DNA of 64,000 nucleotides from Hyphomicrobiales bacterium (GTDB lineage Bacteria > Pseudomonadota > Alphaproteobacteria > Rhizobiales > Xanthobacteraceae), in the NCBI GenBank assembly GCA_009377755.1, contig WHTM01000008.1:92527-156526 (forward strand), given 5' to 3'. The number at the start of each line of letters is the position of its first letter. Position 1 is the stretch's first letter. Below, one piece after another: positions 1 through 9,233 of this stretch. The translations under genes and the position numbers were made by a program. The notes under the pieces were generated by a model that saw only the letters and a program-made list of their open reading frames with translations, was not told the origin of the DNA and searched no databases.

Positions 1-240
1 AATGTCGTAGTATTTGGGCGGCGGACCGAGCTGCATGCCTGGGAATATCTTGAACGTCAGCTCGCCCTTGGACTGGGCCTCCATCTTCCGCGCCCACTTC
101 TCGAGCCAGATCGCAACCGAGTGCTGCGGCGAAACGAAGTGCGCGATCTTCAGCTCGACGGCTTGTGCCGACGTGAGGTTCGCACCCAGCAAGACCGCCG
201 ACGCGGACAACAGCAGGCTCGTGCAAAGTGTGCGTTTCAT
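1..240 (-). CDS. TRAP transporter substrate-binding protein, DctP family (N-terminal part)
   Basis: Only the first 80 codons lie in the window; the gene runs off the left edge. The protein starts with a typical Sec signal peptide (MKRTLCTSLLLSASAVLLGA, cleavage probably after AQA near residue 26) followed by a beta strand and helix typical of DctP proteins (VELKIAHFVSPQHSVAIWLE). This places it in the periplasm as the binding protein of a TRAP carboxylate importer. The ATG at 240 follows a strong GGGAGGG ribosome binding site. It is divergent from the TauD-type dioxygenase at 472, with 231 bp of shared upstream DNA. The ligand cannot be told from this fragment; the permease genes are presumably beyond the left edge. 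Confidence 0.8.
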   Translation of the reverse strand, partial: MKRTLCTSLLLSASAVLLGANLTSAQAVELKIAHFVSPQHSVAIWLEKWARKMEAQSKGELTFKIFPGMQLGPPPKYYDI

Positions 241-471
241 GATCCCTCCCGAAACTTTGTCGTCTTGTTGATGGCCAATTCGGCTGCGTTGTTGCGGCTA
301 CCATGCCAAATCTATGACAGGCCGGCAATGTCGCGGGCGCGGCGACCGCCACACGGGGGAGGGGCGGGCAGTGGCCCATCACCGTTTGCGCGCGTGGCGA
401 TGACCGTTACCTTGCCCACCGGCAATCGGCTATAGTGCCGGCGAAGCGCACCGCCGTCAGGAGGACCGTCC

Positions 472-1476
472 ATGAACAAGCAGGTGAACGCGCAGCGCGG
501 CAGGCCGGTCGCCACCGAGCGTGCCGGCGTCGTTATGACGCGCGTCGGCGTCAATCTCGGCGCGGAGATCACCGGCGTCGACCTTCGCCGACCGCTGCCG
601 AACGAGCAATTCAATGCCATCGAGGAAGCGCTGGTCGAGAACGAGCTGATCATCTTCCGCGACCAGGACATCACCTCCGAAAACCTGATGGCTTTCGGCC
701 GGCGGTTCGGCGACCTGACGGTGCATCCGTTCTCGCCGAACGAGGCAAAAGCGCCGGAGTTAATCAAGTTTCGCAACGACGAAACCACGCCGCCGTTCGG
801 CACCGACGTGTGGCATTCCGACGAGACCTTTCGCGCGGAGCCGCCGATGGCGACGGTGCTGTGTGCCAAGGAGGTGCCGACGATCGGTGGCGATACCATG
901 TTCGTGAGCATGGCGGCCGCCTACGATGGGCTGAGCGACCGCATGCAGCAGTTCATCTCCGGGCTCGAGGCCGTTCACGACTTCAAGCCGTTCAAGGCGC
1001 TGTTCGGCACGTCGGAAGAAGAGCGTAAGAACCTGCAGCGCTACGAGTTGCTCTATCCGCCGCAGGTGCACCCGGTGGTCCGCATCCATCCGGTGTCGCG
1101 GCGCAAGGTGCTGTTCGTCAATCCGCAGTTCACCATCGGCATCAAGGGCATGGACGAGCGCGAGAGCCGCATGCTGCTCGACACGCTATTTCATCAGGCA
1201 CTGATCCCCGAGTATCAGTTCCGCCATCACTGGGCGCCGCATACCATCATCATGTGGGACAACCGCTCCACCCAGCACTATGCGGTTCACGACTACTATC
1301 CGCAACGGCGCTACATGGAGCGGGTGACCATCAAGGGCGGCCCGGTGACCGGCGTCGAGCGCGCCGACCCGGAAAGCGTCCGCAAGGTCAAGTTCGTGGT
1401 GACGGGAAACGTCGACACGCACGGTGGCCACAAGGCGCGGCAATTCCGCCGGGAAATGAGCGACGCCAAGAACTGA
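472..1476 (+). CDS. TauD/TfdA-family Fe(II)/2-oxoglutarate dioxygenase
   Basis: 334 aa cytoplasmic non-haem iron dioxygenase. The facial triad is visible: H115 and D117 in WHSDETF and the distal His269 in WDNRSTQHYAVHDY. The 2-oxoglutarate-binding Arg is R284 in RRYMERVTI (R280 is also conserved). Length is somewhat above TauD (about 283 aa) because of an N-terminal tail and a C-terminal tail after residue 295. TauD homologues hydroxylate taurine, alkylsulfonates, 2,4-D and related acids, releasing sulfite or an aldehyde; substrate specificity cannot be read from sequence. ATG at 472 follows AGGAGG. It lies between two TRAP transporter loci, suggesting it processes an imported organic acid or sulfonate. 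Confidence 0.88.
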   Translation: MNKQVNAQRGRPVATERAGVVMTRVGVNLGAEITGVDLRRPLPNEQFNAIEEALVENELIIFRDQDITSENLMAFGRRFGDLTVHPFSPNEAKAPELIKFRNDETTPPFGTDVWHSDETFRAEPPMATVLCAKEVPTIGGDTMFVSMAAAYDGLSDRMQQFISGLEAVHDFKPFKALFGTSEEERKNLQRYELLYPPQVHPVVRIHPVSRRKVLFVNPQFTIGIKGMDERESRMLLDTLFHQALIPEYQFRHHWAPHTIIMWDNRSTQHYAVHDYYPQRRYMERVTIKGGPVTGVERADPESVRKVKFVVTGNVDTHGGHKARQFRREMSDAKN

Positions 1477-1488
1477 GCGGCAGCGCAG

Positions 1489-4002
1489 CTACTCTGCCGG
1501 CCGCTGCACGGCGCCGACGGCGCTCTCGCGCCGGATCAACTGCATCGCGAAAGCTGCCGCGATCAGGATCCCGCCGACCGCGTAGGTCTCGTAGAACAGC
1601 TTCTCCTCGACGCCGAGGAAGTAGTTGATCATGTGGTCGACCGGCAGCAGGATGATGACGGCGGCCGCCCCCGCCAAGGTGCGCTCGACGGTCGTGGTTG
1701 CCCTCAGCCAGAAACTCTCGAGGAACATCGCCCACGCGATGACGCCGAACATGGCCCCGACAACCGTTACGGCGACATCGAGCGTGCTGCCGTTGAGCAG
1801 GATCGGCGTGTACACGAACATGATCGGCATGATGAAGATCATGGAAGCGATCTTCGCCGCCTGGAATCCGGTCTTGACCGGATCGCCCTGCGAGATCGCG
1901 GCGGCGGCGTAGGCGGCGACCGCCACTGGCGGCGTCACCGCGCTCACCACGGCGAGCCAATAGCTGATCATATGCGCGGTGATCGCCGGCACGCCGAGTT
2001 GCGTCATGGCGCTGACCGCGAAAATGGCGAGAATGACGTAGCTCGCCGTGATCGGCAGCCCCATGCCGATGACGTAGCCGGCGATGATCACCCAAAAGAT
2101 GGTCAATGGCAGCAGGCCGAAGCTCAACGCCACCAGCAGGATGGAGACGCGGCCGGGCAGGTCGCTCTGCGTCGCGCTCGACAGCAGGATGCCAAGGACG
2201 CCGGCGATGCAGCCGATGATGAGCGTGTTCTTGGCGCCGGCCTCCAGCGATTCCCAGACGTTCTTGCCAAGCTCCACGGCAATCCGCGACAGGCATCCGG
2301 CGGCGCCCGCGGGCGGCTCGCCGGCGGGTGCAGCCGTGGCCAGCCCGGCGTGGGAGACGATTGGCATCCCGGCTGCCTCACCCGCCGCGATGATCTCGCC
2401 GAGCTTCAGGGCGATGAATGCCGCGACCGCCCAAAACAGCGCATCGCCCATGTTGATGCCGAGGTGGTTGGCGACGAACCAATCGAACGGCGGGCCGATC
2501 TTCAACCCGAAGAAGTAGACGAACACGCCCATCAGCAGCGCAATGGGAACGAAATAGATCCAGCTCCGCTGCGACCATGGCGTCCGGATTTCCATCAGCA
2601 GATCGCTGGCACGCAGCATGACGATGAGCACGACGGTCTTGGCCGCAGCCAGGAACGGCGAATCGCCGACGACCAGCAGATAGACCATGACCGGGATCGG
2701 CAGCAGCAGGTGCAGCCGCGGTATCACCCGTTCCCAGGACGGCAGTTCATCGACGGAGACGCCGCGCAAGTTGAACCGGGCGGCGCGAAAGTAGACGATC
2801 AGAGCGACCGACAGGTAGTAGAGCAGCGCCGGGATCAGCGCGATCTTGAGCACCTCGAAATAGCTCGTCTGCGTAAGCTCGGCGAGCAAGAACGCGCCGG
2901 CGCCCATGATCGGCGGCATGTACGAGCCGCCGGTCGACGCCGCGGCTTCAACCGCACCCGCGAATTCGGGGCGGTATCCGACCCGCTTCATCAGCGGGAT
3001 GGTGAAGGTTCCGGTGGTCACCACGTTGGCCACCGGGCTGCCGGAGATCATTCCGAACAGTCCGCTGCTGAACACCGCGGCAAGGCCGGGGCCTCCCGTG
3101 AACCGTCCGGTCATCCGAAAGGTCGCATCGATGATCAGTGCGCCGAGCCCGGTCTTCTCGAGGAAGGCGCCGAGGATCACGAAGATCACGATGTAGACGG
3201 CGAACGTCTCGACAATCAGCCCGGTCATGCCGTCGCTCGACAGCATGAGAAACTCCATGACGCGATCGAGCGGGAACCCGACATGACGCAACAAGCCGGG
3301 CATGGACTGGGCGACCGGCTCGAATGCGTAGATGAAGAAGACAAAGCCGATCAGCGGAATGATCGGACCGATGATGCGGCGCGCGATGTCGAAGCTTGCC
3401 GCCGCAAGAATGCCGGAGAAGAAGACAACGGGAGCGGGCACCGGCCCGCCGATGCGCTCGGTCAGCTCGACCGCCGAGTCGATCCACCACCACACTGCCG
3501 CTATCGAACCAACCAGGTACAGGATGTCGGAGAACGTCGGCTTGTCGCCCGACTTCGCGCCGATCGCCTCGTAGCCGTAGATGGCGAGTCCGGCGACAGC
3601 GCCGAGCCCGGCCACGGCCCAGGTCTGCGAGGTCGCGAATGCCGACCACAGTTCCACGCGGCCGGACATGGACCAGTAGATCCACAGTGCGAGCGAGGCG
3701 CACAGCACAACGAGGTCGACGACGGCAAAGATCTCATCGAGCCAAATAAAGCCCTCGCGAACCGGCTTGCGGCGGTTCCTGTACATGAGAACGGAGAGAA
3801 CGATCACCCCCAGCAGGAACGCTCCCTTGAACACCTCGGCAACGGGCGGGCCGAAGAATGAGACGTGAATGAAGAAGTAGGAAAACGCGACTGCCACGAC
3901 CGAGAGCACAAGGCGCGCGACCCCGGTCACGTTGCGTGGAGAAATGACTTCTTCGCTGATGAGACCGATCTTCATCAGCAGTGAGAGGGTGCCGTTGGCC
4001 AT
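1489..4002 (-). CDS. TRAP transporter fused 4TM/12TM permease (TAXI-associated, DctQM fusion)
   Basis: 837 aa integral membrane protein with many hydrophobic segments across its length, matching the fused small-plus-large permease subunits of TAXI-TRAP systems (family usual length 600-900 aa). The DctM-like portion is recognisable by stretches such as FSSGLFGMISGSPVANVVTTG and GSYMPPIMGAGAFLLAE, the conserved transport-core loops. It should use the sodium or proton gradient to import the ligand delivered by the TAXI protein encoded immediately upstream (4121-5116). The two genes are 118 bp apart on the same strand. The start at 4002 has only a weak ribosome binding site; the Met at residue 10 is an alternative. 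An opposite-strand ORF over most of this gene is a GC-codon shadow. Confidence 0.9.
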   Translation of the reverse strand: MANGTLSLLMKIGLISEEVISPRNVTGVARLVLSVVAVAFSYFFIHVSFFGPPVAEVFKGAFLLGVIVLSVLMYRNRRKPVREGFIWLDEIFAVVDLVVLCASLALWIYWSMSGRVELWSAFATSQTWAVAGLGAVAGLAIYGYEAIGAKSGDKPTFSDILYLVGSIAAVWWWIDSAVELTERIGGPVPAPVVFFSGILAAASFDIARRIIGPIIPLIGFVFFIYAFEPVAQSMPGLLRHVGFPLDRVMEFLMLSSDGMTGLIVETFAVYIVIFVILGAFLEKTGLGALIIDATFRMTGRFTGGPGLAAVFSSGLFGMISGSPVANVVTTGTFTIPLMKRVGYRPEFAGAVEAAASTGGSYMPPIMGAGAFLLAELTQTSYFEVLKIALIPALLYYLSVALIVYFRAARFNLRGVSVDELPSWERVIPRLHLLLPIPVMVYLLVVGDSPFLAAAKTVVLIVMLRASDLLMEIRTPWSQRSWIYFVPIALLMGVFVYFFGLKIGPPFDWFVANHLGINMGDALFWAVAAFIALKLGEIIAAGEAAGMPIVSHAGLATAAPAGEPPAGAAGCLSRIAVELGKNVWESLEAGAKNTLIIGCIAGVLGILLSSATQSDLPGRVSILLVALSFGLLPLTIFWVIIAGYVIGMGLPITASYVILAIFAVSAMTQLGVPAITAHMISYWLAVVSAVTPPVAVAAYAAAAISQGDPVKTGFQAAKIASMIFIMPIMFVYTPILLNGSTLDVAVTVVGAMFGVIAWAMFLESFWLRATTTVERTLAGAAAVIILLPVDHMINYFLGVEEKLFYETYAVGGILIAAAFAMQLIRRESAVGAVQRPAE

Positions 4003-4120
4003 GCTGACGCGTTCCGGCGATTGATGCGATCAATTGCGATCAGGAAAAAAACAGCAATGCGGAAGGGGAGAATCCCTTCCGCATACCGTCAAGGCTCGAC
4101 CGATGCCGGGCCTGGTATCA

Positions 4121-5116
4121 TCAAGAGCTGCCGTGACCCTTGACGATTTCAGCCGGCACCTTCACGCCGCGCTCGCTCCAGTACTTGGCCGCGCCGGGAT
4201 GAACGAAGATGTTGTGATGCTTGAGCGAATCGAATTTTCCGCTGAGATTCTGCCAGGTGCTGACCGTGCTGCTGAGAGCCTTCAGCTTGTCCGGATCGGC
4301 GATGGCTTTGAGCATGTCGTACGCTGCCTGATCCGACACCTGCTTGCTGACGATCCACCAGACGTCGTAGCCGATCGACAGCGCCGGCGCGTCGACGCCC
4401 TTCACGTCCTTCTGCGGCGGGATCGTGACGGGCGAATAGAACTTGAACGACGATACGATCTTCTTCTGCTCGTCCGGGCTGAGGCTGATGTAGCGAACCG
4501 GTTTACGCAGCGATATTTCGGTCAACGCCGGAATAGTGAAGGGCACGCCGGCTGAGCAATAGACGTCGACCTGACGGTCCGCCAGGGCCCGCCCGGCAGC
4601 GGCGAAGCCGAGGTAGCGCGCGTCGATCTTGTCCATGAGGCCGAGCGCCGTGAACATGTTGACGCAGTTCACGCCGCTGCCGGACCCCTTGGCGAGCAGG
4701 TTCACGACCTTTCCCGTCATGTCCTGATAGGACTTGATCGGACTGTCAGCGAGGACGGCGACGATCTGCGTCTGTTCCTGAACGTTGGCGAGGATGCGGA
4801 AGTTCTGGTTCGCACCGTCCTTCGCGAACCCCCCGGTGCCGGTCCAAGCCTCGTAGATCTGCGGGATATGCGCCCACCCGGAGGCCAACTCGCCGAGCCG
4901 GACGCGACGGACGTTCTCAACCGAGCCTTGCGATGGAGAGTACTGGAAATTGTACTTCCCGCCGATTTCCTTGGTCAGCTGCTGGGTCGCCGCACTCCAG
5001 GCCGGGTGCCACGCGCCGCCCGAAGGGCCGCCGCCCATCCGAAATGTTTCCGCGGCACTCACCGTGCCCGTCCACGCGAGCATCGACGTGGCAACAATCA
5101 ATCCACGTAAGAGCAT
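4121..5116 (-). CDS. TAXI-family TRAP transporter solute-binding protein
   Basis: 331 aa periplasmic binding protein. The start is set at the ATG at 5116, preceded by AGGAGG, because it begins a clean signal peptide (MLLRGLIVATSMLAWTGTVSA, then AETFRMGGGPSGGAW); the open frame extends further upstream but without signal-peptide or conserved character. The mature N-terminus FRMGGGPSGGAWHP matches the glycine-rich start of the TAXI fold, and GSGSGVNCVNMF and the DVYCSAGVPF strand fit the ligand-binding cleft. Partner of the fused TRAP permease downstream. Transcribed divergently from the ABC importer operon at 5380. TAXI ligands known elsewhere include glutamate and other organic acids; the ligand here is unknown. 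Confidence 0.88.
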   Translation of the reverse strand: MLLRGLIVATSMLAWTGTVSAAETFRMGGGPSGGAWHPAWSAATQQLTKEIGGKYNFQYSPSQGSVENVRRVRLGELASGWAHIPQIYEAWTGTGGFAKDGANQNFRILANVQEQTQIVAVLADSPIKSYQDMTGKVVNLLAKGSGSGVNCVNMFTALGLMDKIDARYLGFAAAGRALADRQVDVYCSAGVPFTIPALTEISLRKPVRYISLSPDEQKKIVSSFKFYSPVTIPPQKDVKGVDAPALSIGYDVWWIVSKQVSDQAAYDMLKAIADPDKLKALSSTVSTWQNLSGKFDSLKHHNIFVHPGAAKYWSERGVKVPAEIVKGHGSS

Positions 5117-5227
5117 TGTCGTTCCTCCTGCTAGTTCGTTCCACCTGCCAATAGCCTGTTGAGCGGGCTCTTTACTTTGGCTGAGGATGGCAGCTTTGGG
5201 CGGAGGAGACAATGATTTGCAACCAGC

Positions 5228-5288
5228 CATCATGTCACAGCCATACCGACCGCAGCGTGGGATTTGTCGGTCTGTCATCATGTCACAG
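5228..5288. promoter_or_regulatory. Pair of 13-bp direct repeats in a divergent promoter region (candidate operator)
   Basis: The 13-mer CATCATGTCACAG occurs exactly at 5228-5240 and 5276-5288, spaced 48 bp start to start. The second copy is embedded in an inverted repeat, TCTGT (5271-5275) and ACAGA-type half sites (5285-5289). They lie in the 263-bp gap between the divergent TAXI-TRAP genes (start 5116) and the ABC operon (start 5380), the expected place for a shared regulator site. No regulator gene is adjacent. Function is inferred from position and repetition only. Confidence 0.4.
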
Positions 5289-5379
5289 AGGTTTTTTCGT
5301 TGCATCGTGAGCCGCTTTCAGCGCGTCATACGGCGCGAGGAAACGATGACAAGACAGCAGCGGTTGCGCGGGCGGGCGA

Positions 5380-6159
5380 ATGGCGTTTCTTGAAATCCAG
5401 GATGTGCGCAAGTCCTATGTGACCGGCCAGGGCGAGCCGTTCATCGCCGTCGACGGCATCGATCTTACGATCGAACAGGGCGAGTTCATCTCGCTGGTCG
5501 GCCCGAGCGGCTGCGGCAAGAGCACGTTGCTGCATATGATCGGCGGCTTCGTCCCCTGCACCGAGGGAGCGATCCGGGTCGACGGCGTCGCGGTGCAGCA
5601 GCCAGGCCCGGACCGCGGCATCGTGTTCCAGCACTTTGCGCTGTTTCCTTGGAAGACCGTGCGCGGGAATGTCGAGTACGGGCTGGTGGAGCGTGGCATG
5701 CCTCGTGCGGAGCGCCGCCAAACAGCGCAGCGCTTCATCGACATGGTCGGCTTGAGCGGCTTCGAGGATTCATTTCCTAGCCGGCTGTCCGGCGGCATGC
5801 AGCAGCGGGTGGCGATCGCGCGTATGCTCGCCTGCGAGCCGTCGATCCTTCTGATGGACGAGCCGTTCGGCGCGCTTGACGCACAGACGCGCAAGATCAT
5901 GCAGGAGGAGTTGCGCGCGCTGTGGCACCAGTTCGGCAAGACCGTCGTGTTTGTGACCCACGACGTGCGCGAGGCGGTGTTCCTGTCACAGCGCGTGGTG
6001 GTGATGTCGACGCGTCCCGGCCGCATCAAGGCGATCGTCGAGACTGGCCTCGGCCCCGGCGCCTCACGCGCGCTGATCGACGAGAAGGCCGACAAGCTCT
6101 GGGATATGCTGCGCGACGAGGTGGTGCGCGCGATGGCCGCAGAGCGGAGCAAGGCGTGA
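5380..6159 (+). CDS. ABC transporter ATP-binding protein, nitrate/sulfonate/taurine (SsuB/TauB) family
   Basis: 259 aa cytoplasmic ATPase. Walker A is GPSGCGKST at residues 41-49, the Q-loop lies at [11 protein letters not shown] (about 81-91), the ABC signature LSGGMQQR at 136-143, Walker B ILLMDEP at 156-162, and the H-loop in [11 protein letters not shown]. Length and the [11 protein letters not shown]-loop are typical of SsuB/TauB importers for aliphatic sulfonates, taurine, pyrimidine precursors and similar compounds. First gene of an importer operon: its TGA overlaps the ATG of the first permease by one base. The ribosome binding site is weak (GGGCGGGCG). Confidence 0.92.
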   Translation: MAFLEIQDVRKSYVTGQGEPFIAVDGIDLTIEQGEFISLVGPSGCGKSTLLHMIGGFVPCTEGAIRVDGVAVQQPGPDRGIVFQHFALFPWKTVRGNVEYGLVERGMPRAERRQTAQRFIDMVGLSGFEDSFPSRLSGGMQQRVAIARMLACEPSILLMDEPFGALDAQTRKIMQEELRALWHQFGKTVVFVTHDVREAVFLSQRVVVMSTRPGRIKAIVETGLGPGASRALIDEKADKLWDMLRDEVVRAMAAERSKA

Positions 6160-6914
6160 TGGTTCGGCTCGCATCGCGCCTGCATTTCTACATTCCGGTG
6201 TTGCTCGCCTTTACGCTATGGGAGGCCGCGTCGCAGGCCGGCCTGATCGACGAATCGGTGTTTCCGTCGCTGAGCAGCGTGCTGGTCGGATTCGTCCGGT
6301 TGCTGACCAACAACAATCTGCTCATGCATGCCGGTATCTCGATCTTCCGGCAGATGAGCGGATTTCTGCTCGCCGCCGGGATCGGCATCGCCGCCGGCAT
6401 CCTGATGGCGACCTCGGGCTGGGCGCGATTCGCCATCGAGCCGATCATCAGGCTCACTTATCCGTTGCCGAAGTCGGCGCTGATTCCCTTGTTCATTCTC
6501 TGGCTCGGGATCGGCGACGCCTCGAAGATAGGCGCGATCTTTCTCGGCGCGCTATTGCCGGTGGTGCTCAGCACTTACAATTCCGCGCGCGGCGTCAACG
6601 TCGCGCTGGTCTGGTCCGCCTGGAGCCTCGGCACGCCGCGCTGGCAGGTCCCGTGGAAGGTCGTGCTGCCTGCCGCGATGCCGGAAATCGTCAGCGGCCT
6701 GCGCATTTCGCTGGCGCTGTCGTTCACGCTCCTGGTCAGCGCCGAATTTCTGATCAGCCAGGAAGGTCTCGGATATCTGATCTCGCAATTGGGTGAGAAC
6801 GGAGACTATCCGGGCATGTTCGCTGCCGTGCTCGCGGTGACCGTCATCGGTGTTGCCGCCGACCGGAGCTTTCTCGCGCTTGGCAACCGGGTGCTGCGAT
6901 GGACCGAGCAGTAA
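6159..6914 (+). CDS. ABC transporter permease (SsuC/TauC family), subunit 1
   Basis: 251 aa membrane protein with about six hydrophobic helices and a BPD_transp_1 fold. The EAA-like coupling loop is visible at WSLGTPRWQVPWKVVLPAAM, where the ATPase docks. The ATG at 6159 overlaps the ATPase stop (TGATG), so translation is coupled; the open frame reaches further upstream but inside the ATPase gene. Followed, with a 16-bp overlap, by a second permease of the same family, suggesting a heterodimeric channel rather than the usual SsuC homodimer. Confidence 0.9.
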   Translation: MVRLASRLHFYIPVLLAFTLWEAASQAGLIDESVFPSLSSVLVGFVRLLTNNNLLMHAGISIFRQMSGFLLAAGIGIAAGILMATSGWARFAIEPIIRLTYPLPKSALIPLFILWLGIGDASKIGAIFLGALLPVVLSTYNSARGVNVALVWSAWSLGTPRWQVPWKVVLPAAMPEIVSGLRISLALSFTLLVSAEFLISQEGLGYLISQLGENGDYPGMFAAVLAVTVIGVAADRSFLALGNRVLRWTEQ

Positions 6915-7723
6915 ACGTCGCCGCGCCCGGTCAGGCATTCAAGGTTCCGCCGGCGGTCTTTGCCCTCCTGCGGACGGCCGAGCGGAGCATCCCGGTGCTG
7001 ATCCTGCTGGCCGCGTGGGAGGCCGTGACGCGTGCCGGCATGGTGCAGCTGTTCCTGCTGCCGCCGCTGAGCCAGGTGCTGGTGCGCTTCTATGCCGATA
7101 CCATCGATGGCACCATTCCGCATCACATCATCGAGACCAGCGTCACCGCGCTGTCCGGCTATTTCCTTGCCGCCGCGGCGGGCGTCATCATCGGCGCGGC
7201 GATGGCCATTTCGCGGCCGATCCGATACATGGTGGAGCCGCTGGTATCGCTGGCGTTCCCGATCCCGAAAATCAGCTTCATGCCGATCTTCATCCTGTGG
7301 TTCGGGCTCGACACGCTGCCGAAGGTGCTGATGGTCGCCTTCAACTGCGTCATCCCGATCACCAGCGCAACCTATCTTGGCGCCCGGTCGATCGACAAAT
7401 ACATCCTCTGGTCGGCGCGCAGCCTCGGCACGCAGCCGGGCAGGCTGTTCTGGAAGATCGTGATGCCGGCGGCCGCCCCGCAGGTGATCAGCGGATTGCA
7501 GATCGCGCTGCCGCAGGCGTTGATCATCGGCATCGTCACAGAGATGCTGACCGGCGGCGACGGGCTCGGCAGCTACATGATCCGCGCCGTCCGCTTCTCC
7601 GACTCGGAGACGGCGTTCGCGGGCATCCTCGCCATGCTCGTGACCGGCCTCGTCTACATGCAGATCGCCACGGTGATCCGGCGCCGGGTCCTGCGGTGGC
7701 ATGCCGAGGCCGCGGCCGGGTGA
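6899..7723 (+). CDS. ABC transporter permease (SsuC/TauC family), subunit 2
   Basis: 274 aa inner-membrane protein, same family as the preceding permease but only moderately similar. Five to six hydrophobic segments; coupling loop at SLGTQPGRLFWKIVMPAAAP. The longer N-terminus (to about residue 28) is polar and cytoplasmic. Overlaps the previous gene by 16 bp, so the two are co-translated. Partner of the ATPase at 5380 and the binding protein at 7833. Confidence 0.9.
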   Translation: MDRAVNVAAPGQAFKVPPAVFALLRTAERSIPVLILLAAWEAVTRAGMVQLFLLPPLSQVLVRFYADTIDGTIPHHIIETSVTALSGYFLAAAAGVIIGAAMAISRPIRYMVEPLVSLAFPIPKISFMPIFILWFGLDTLPKVLMVAFNCVIPITSATYLGARSIDKYILWSARSLGTQPGRLFWKIVMPAAAPQVISGLQIALPQALIIGIVTEMLTGGDGLGSYMIRAVRFSDSETAFAGILAMLVTGLVYMQIATVIRRRVLRWHAEAAAG

Positions 7724-7832
7724 GCGTGGCACAGCGCCGCAGCACGTTTGGGGCCAGAGCCCTCACAACGCAGGCGGCATAGGCCTATGCTGAGTTGATC
7801 GGCGAAATCGCTGAAGCGAAGGGAGGAGACCC

Positions 7833-8870
7833 ATGAGTGTCATCTCGAACATCATGCCTGCAGGGCGCCGGTTGCGTGTCGAGGCAGCTTGTCTGCTCGC
7901 CGTTGGAGCGCTATTTGCCGCAAGCGTTGCGCCGGTGAAGGGGGAGCCGACGAAAATCCGGATCGGCTACGACACCATCCCGCTGCACATCGTTCCGGTG
8001 ATCTTCCGGATGCCGGAGCTGCAGAAGCACAACGGCAAGGAATACGCCCTGGAGTTCTTCCGCTTCAAGGGCAGCCCGCTGCAAGTGCAGGCGCTCGCCG
8101 CCAACGAAGTGGACATCGCCGCGCTCGCGTTCTCGACCTTTGCGACGTCGATCACGACCGCGAAGCTGCCGATCAAGGGCATCGCCGACCTCGCGCAAGA
8201 CGGACCGTGGTATTCGCAGGCGTTCGCCGTGAAGAAGGATTCGCCGATCACAAAGGTCGAGGACCTCAAGGGCAAGACGCTCGCCATCAATGCCTTCGGC
8301 GGGGCCACCGACATGGCCGCGCGCGTCATGATGGTCAAGCACGGCCTGACGCCCGACAAGGACGTGCGGATCATCGAAGCGAGTTTCGGCGCTATGCCGG
8401 CCATGGTGCGCTCGGGCAAGGTCGACGTCGCCTCGTTCCCGGCCCCGGTCTGGTCCGTGCACTCGAAGGCTGGCGATTTGCGCACGCTGTTCAGGCAATC
8501 CGATGCGCTCGGCGATCAGCAGTTCCTGCTGTACGCGGCGAAGGATGAGTTCATCAAGAAGAACCGCAAGGCATTGGTAGCCTTCTACGAAGACTATCTG
8601 CGTGGGTTGAAGGCGGTGGTCGACCCAAAGAACCGGCAGAAGGTGCTCGAAACCATCTCCAAGGTCGCCGGCTCGCCGGTGAAGAACTTCGAAGACTGGG
8701 CGCTGCTCGAGGGGAAGGACTACTATCATAGCCCCGACGGGAAAATTAACGTCAAGGCCCTGCAGAGCAACATCAAGAGTCTGAAGGACCTCGGCCTGTT
8801 GAAGCAGACGCTCGAGGTTGTTCCGCATATCGACCATTCGCTGCTCGACGAGGCGGCAAAGCGGCTGTAG
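7833..8870 (+). CDS. ABC transporter substrate-binding protein (SsuA/TauA/NMT1-like)
   Basis: 345 aa periplasmic protein. Signal peptide at residues 1-37 (charged start, LLAVGALFAASVAPVKG), then KIRIGYDTIPLHIVPVIF, the first lobe of the NMT1/SsuA fold. Other landmarks are KVEDLKGKTLAINAFGGATD (residues 141-160), the hinge strand typical of these proteins. ATG at 7833 follows GGGAGGAG. It is 109 bp after the second permease and very probably its binding subunit. A hairpin terminator follows at 8904. An internally deleted paralogue lies downstream at 9234. Ligand unknown. Confidence 0.9.
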   Translation: MSVISNIMPAGRRLRVEAACLLAVGALFAASVAPVKGEPTKIRIGYDTIPLHIVPVIFRMPELQKHNGKEYALEFFRFKGSPLQVQALAANEVDIAALAFSTFATSITTAKLPIKGIADLAQDGPWYSQAFAVKKDSPITKVEDLKGKTLAINAFGGATDMAARVMMVKHGLTPDKDVRIIEASFGAMPAMVRSGKVDVASFPAPVWSVHSKAGDLRTLFRQSDALGDQQFLLYAAKDEFIKKNRKALVAFYEDYLRGLKAVVDPKNRQKVLETISKVAGSPVKNFEDWALLEGKDYYHSPDGKINVKALQSNIKSLKDLGLLKQTLEVVPHIDHSLLDEAAKRL

Positions 8871-9233
8871 ACGCGCCCCGAACGGTCTCAGCCGGTTGCA
8901 GCGGCAGCGGCCGGGCGTCCGGCCGCTGCTATTTGGGCATCGGCGGGTTCGGTTAGACCGCATCAATCAGACCGCCGCGTTTCGTCGCGGCGGCGGGCGC
9001 AAATACATCCTCTGAGACATGATGCCGGCGATGCGCAGCCTGCGCGCGCTAAGCGGGTGGACAGTGGGGTTCATTCCAGCAAGTGCACCCCTCAGTTGCC
9101 CCGCCCGTCCAAGGCCGGCGCCGAGCTTTGCCGCGAACCCTTTGGCGTGAGCCGCGATATGCTATGTTGTTACCTACCTATTCATCGAAACGGACGTCGG
9201 CGATCCGCCGAAAAATTAGGGGGGAGGAAGTTC
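8871..9233. other. Intergenic region between intact and truncated binding-protein genes
   Basis: No gene seen in these 363 bp. They hold the terminator at 8904-8934 and a second perfect hairpin, CCGCCGCG (8972-8979) / CGCGGCGG (8986-8993). The last 40 bp provide the promoter-proximal leader and a strong GGGGAGGAAG ribosome binding site for the gene at 9234. Confidence 0.6.
8904..8934 (+). terminator. Rho-independent-type terminator after ABC binding-protein gene
   Basis: Perfect 11-bp stem GCAGCGGCCGG (8904-8914) / CCGGCCGCTGC (8919-8929) with a GCGT loop, followed by TATTT. It lies 34 bp after the stop of the binding-protein gene and would separate the ABC operon from the truncated paralogue. 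Confidence 0.6.

Noticed and set aside
1633..3861. 742-aa forward ORF opposite the TRAP permease
   Set aside because: Composition is Asp/His/Arg/Gln-rich low complexity, no domain; the reverse-strand frame is a clear membrane protein. Typical GC-codon shadow. The same holds for the long opposite-strand frames over hyuA (17074-19335), tctA (12455-14281) and petBC (59573-61801).
5117..5305. Upstream extension of the TAXI gene start (5117-5305)
   Set aside because: It would put 63 unconserved residues before a perfect signal peptide; the ATG at 5116 has AGGAGG, and the extension covers the candidate operator repeats.
5187..5393. 68-aa forward ORF just before the ABC ATPase
   Set aside because: Overlaps the ATPase start, no conserved sequence, and lies over the candidate operator repeats.
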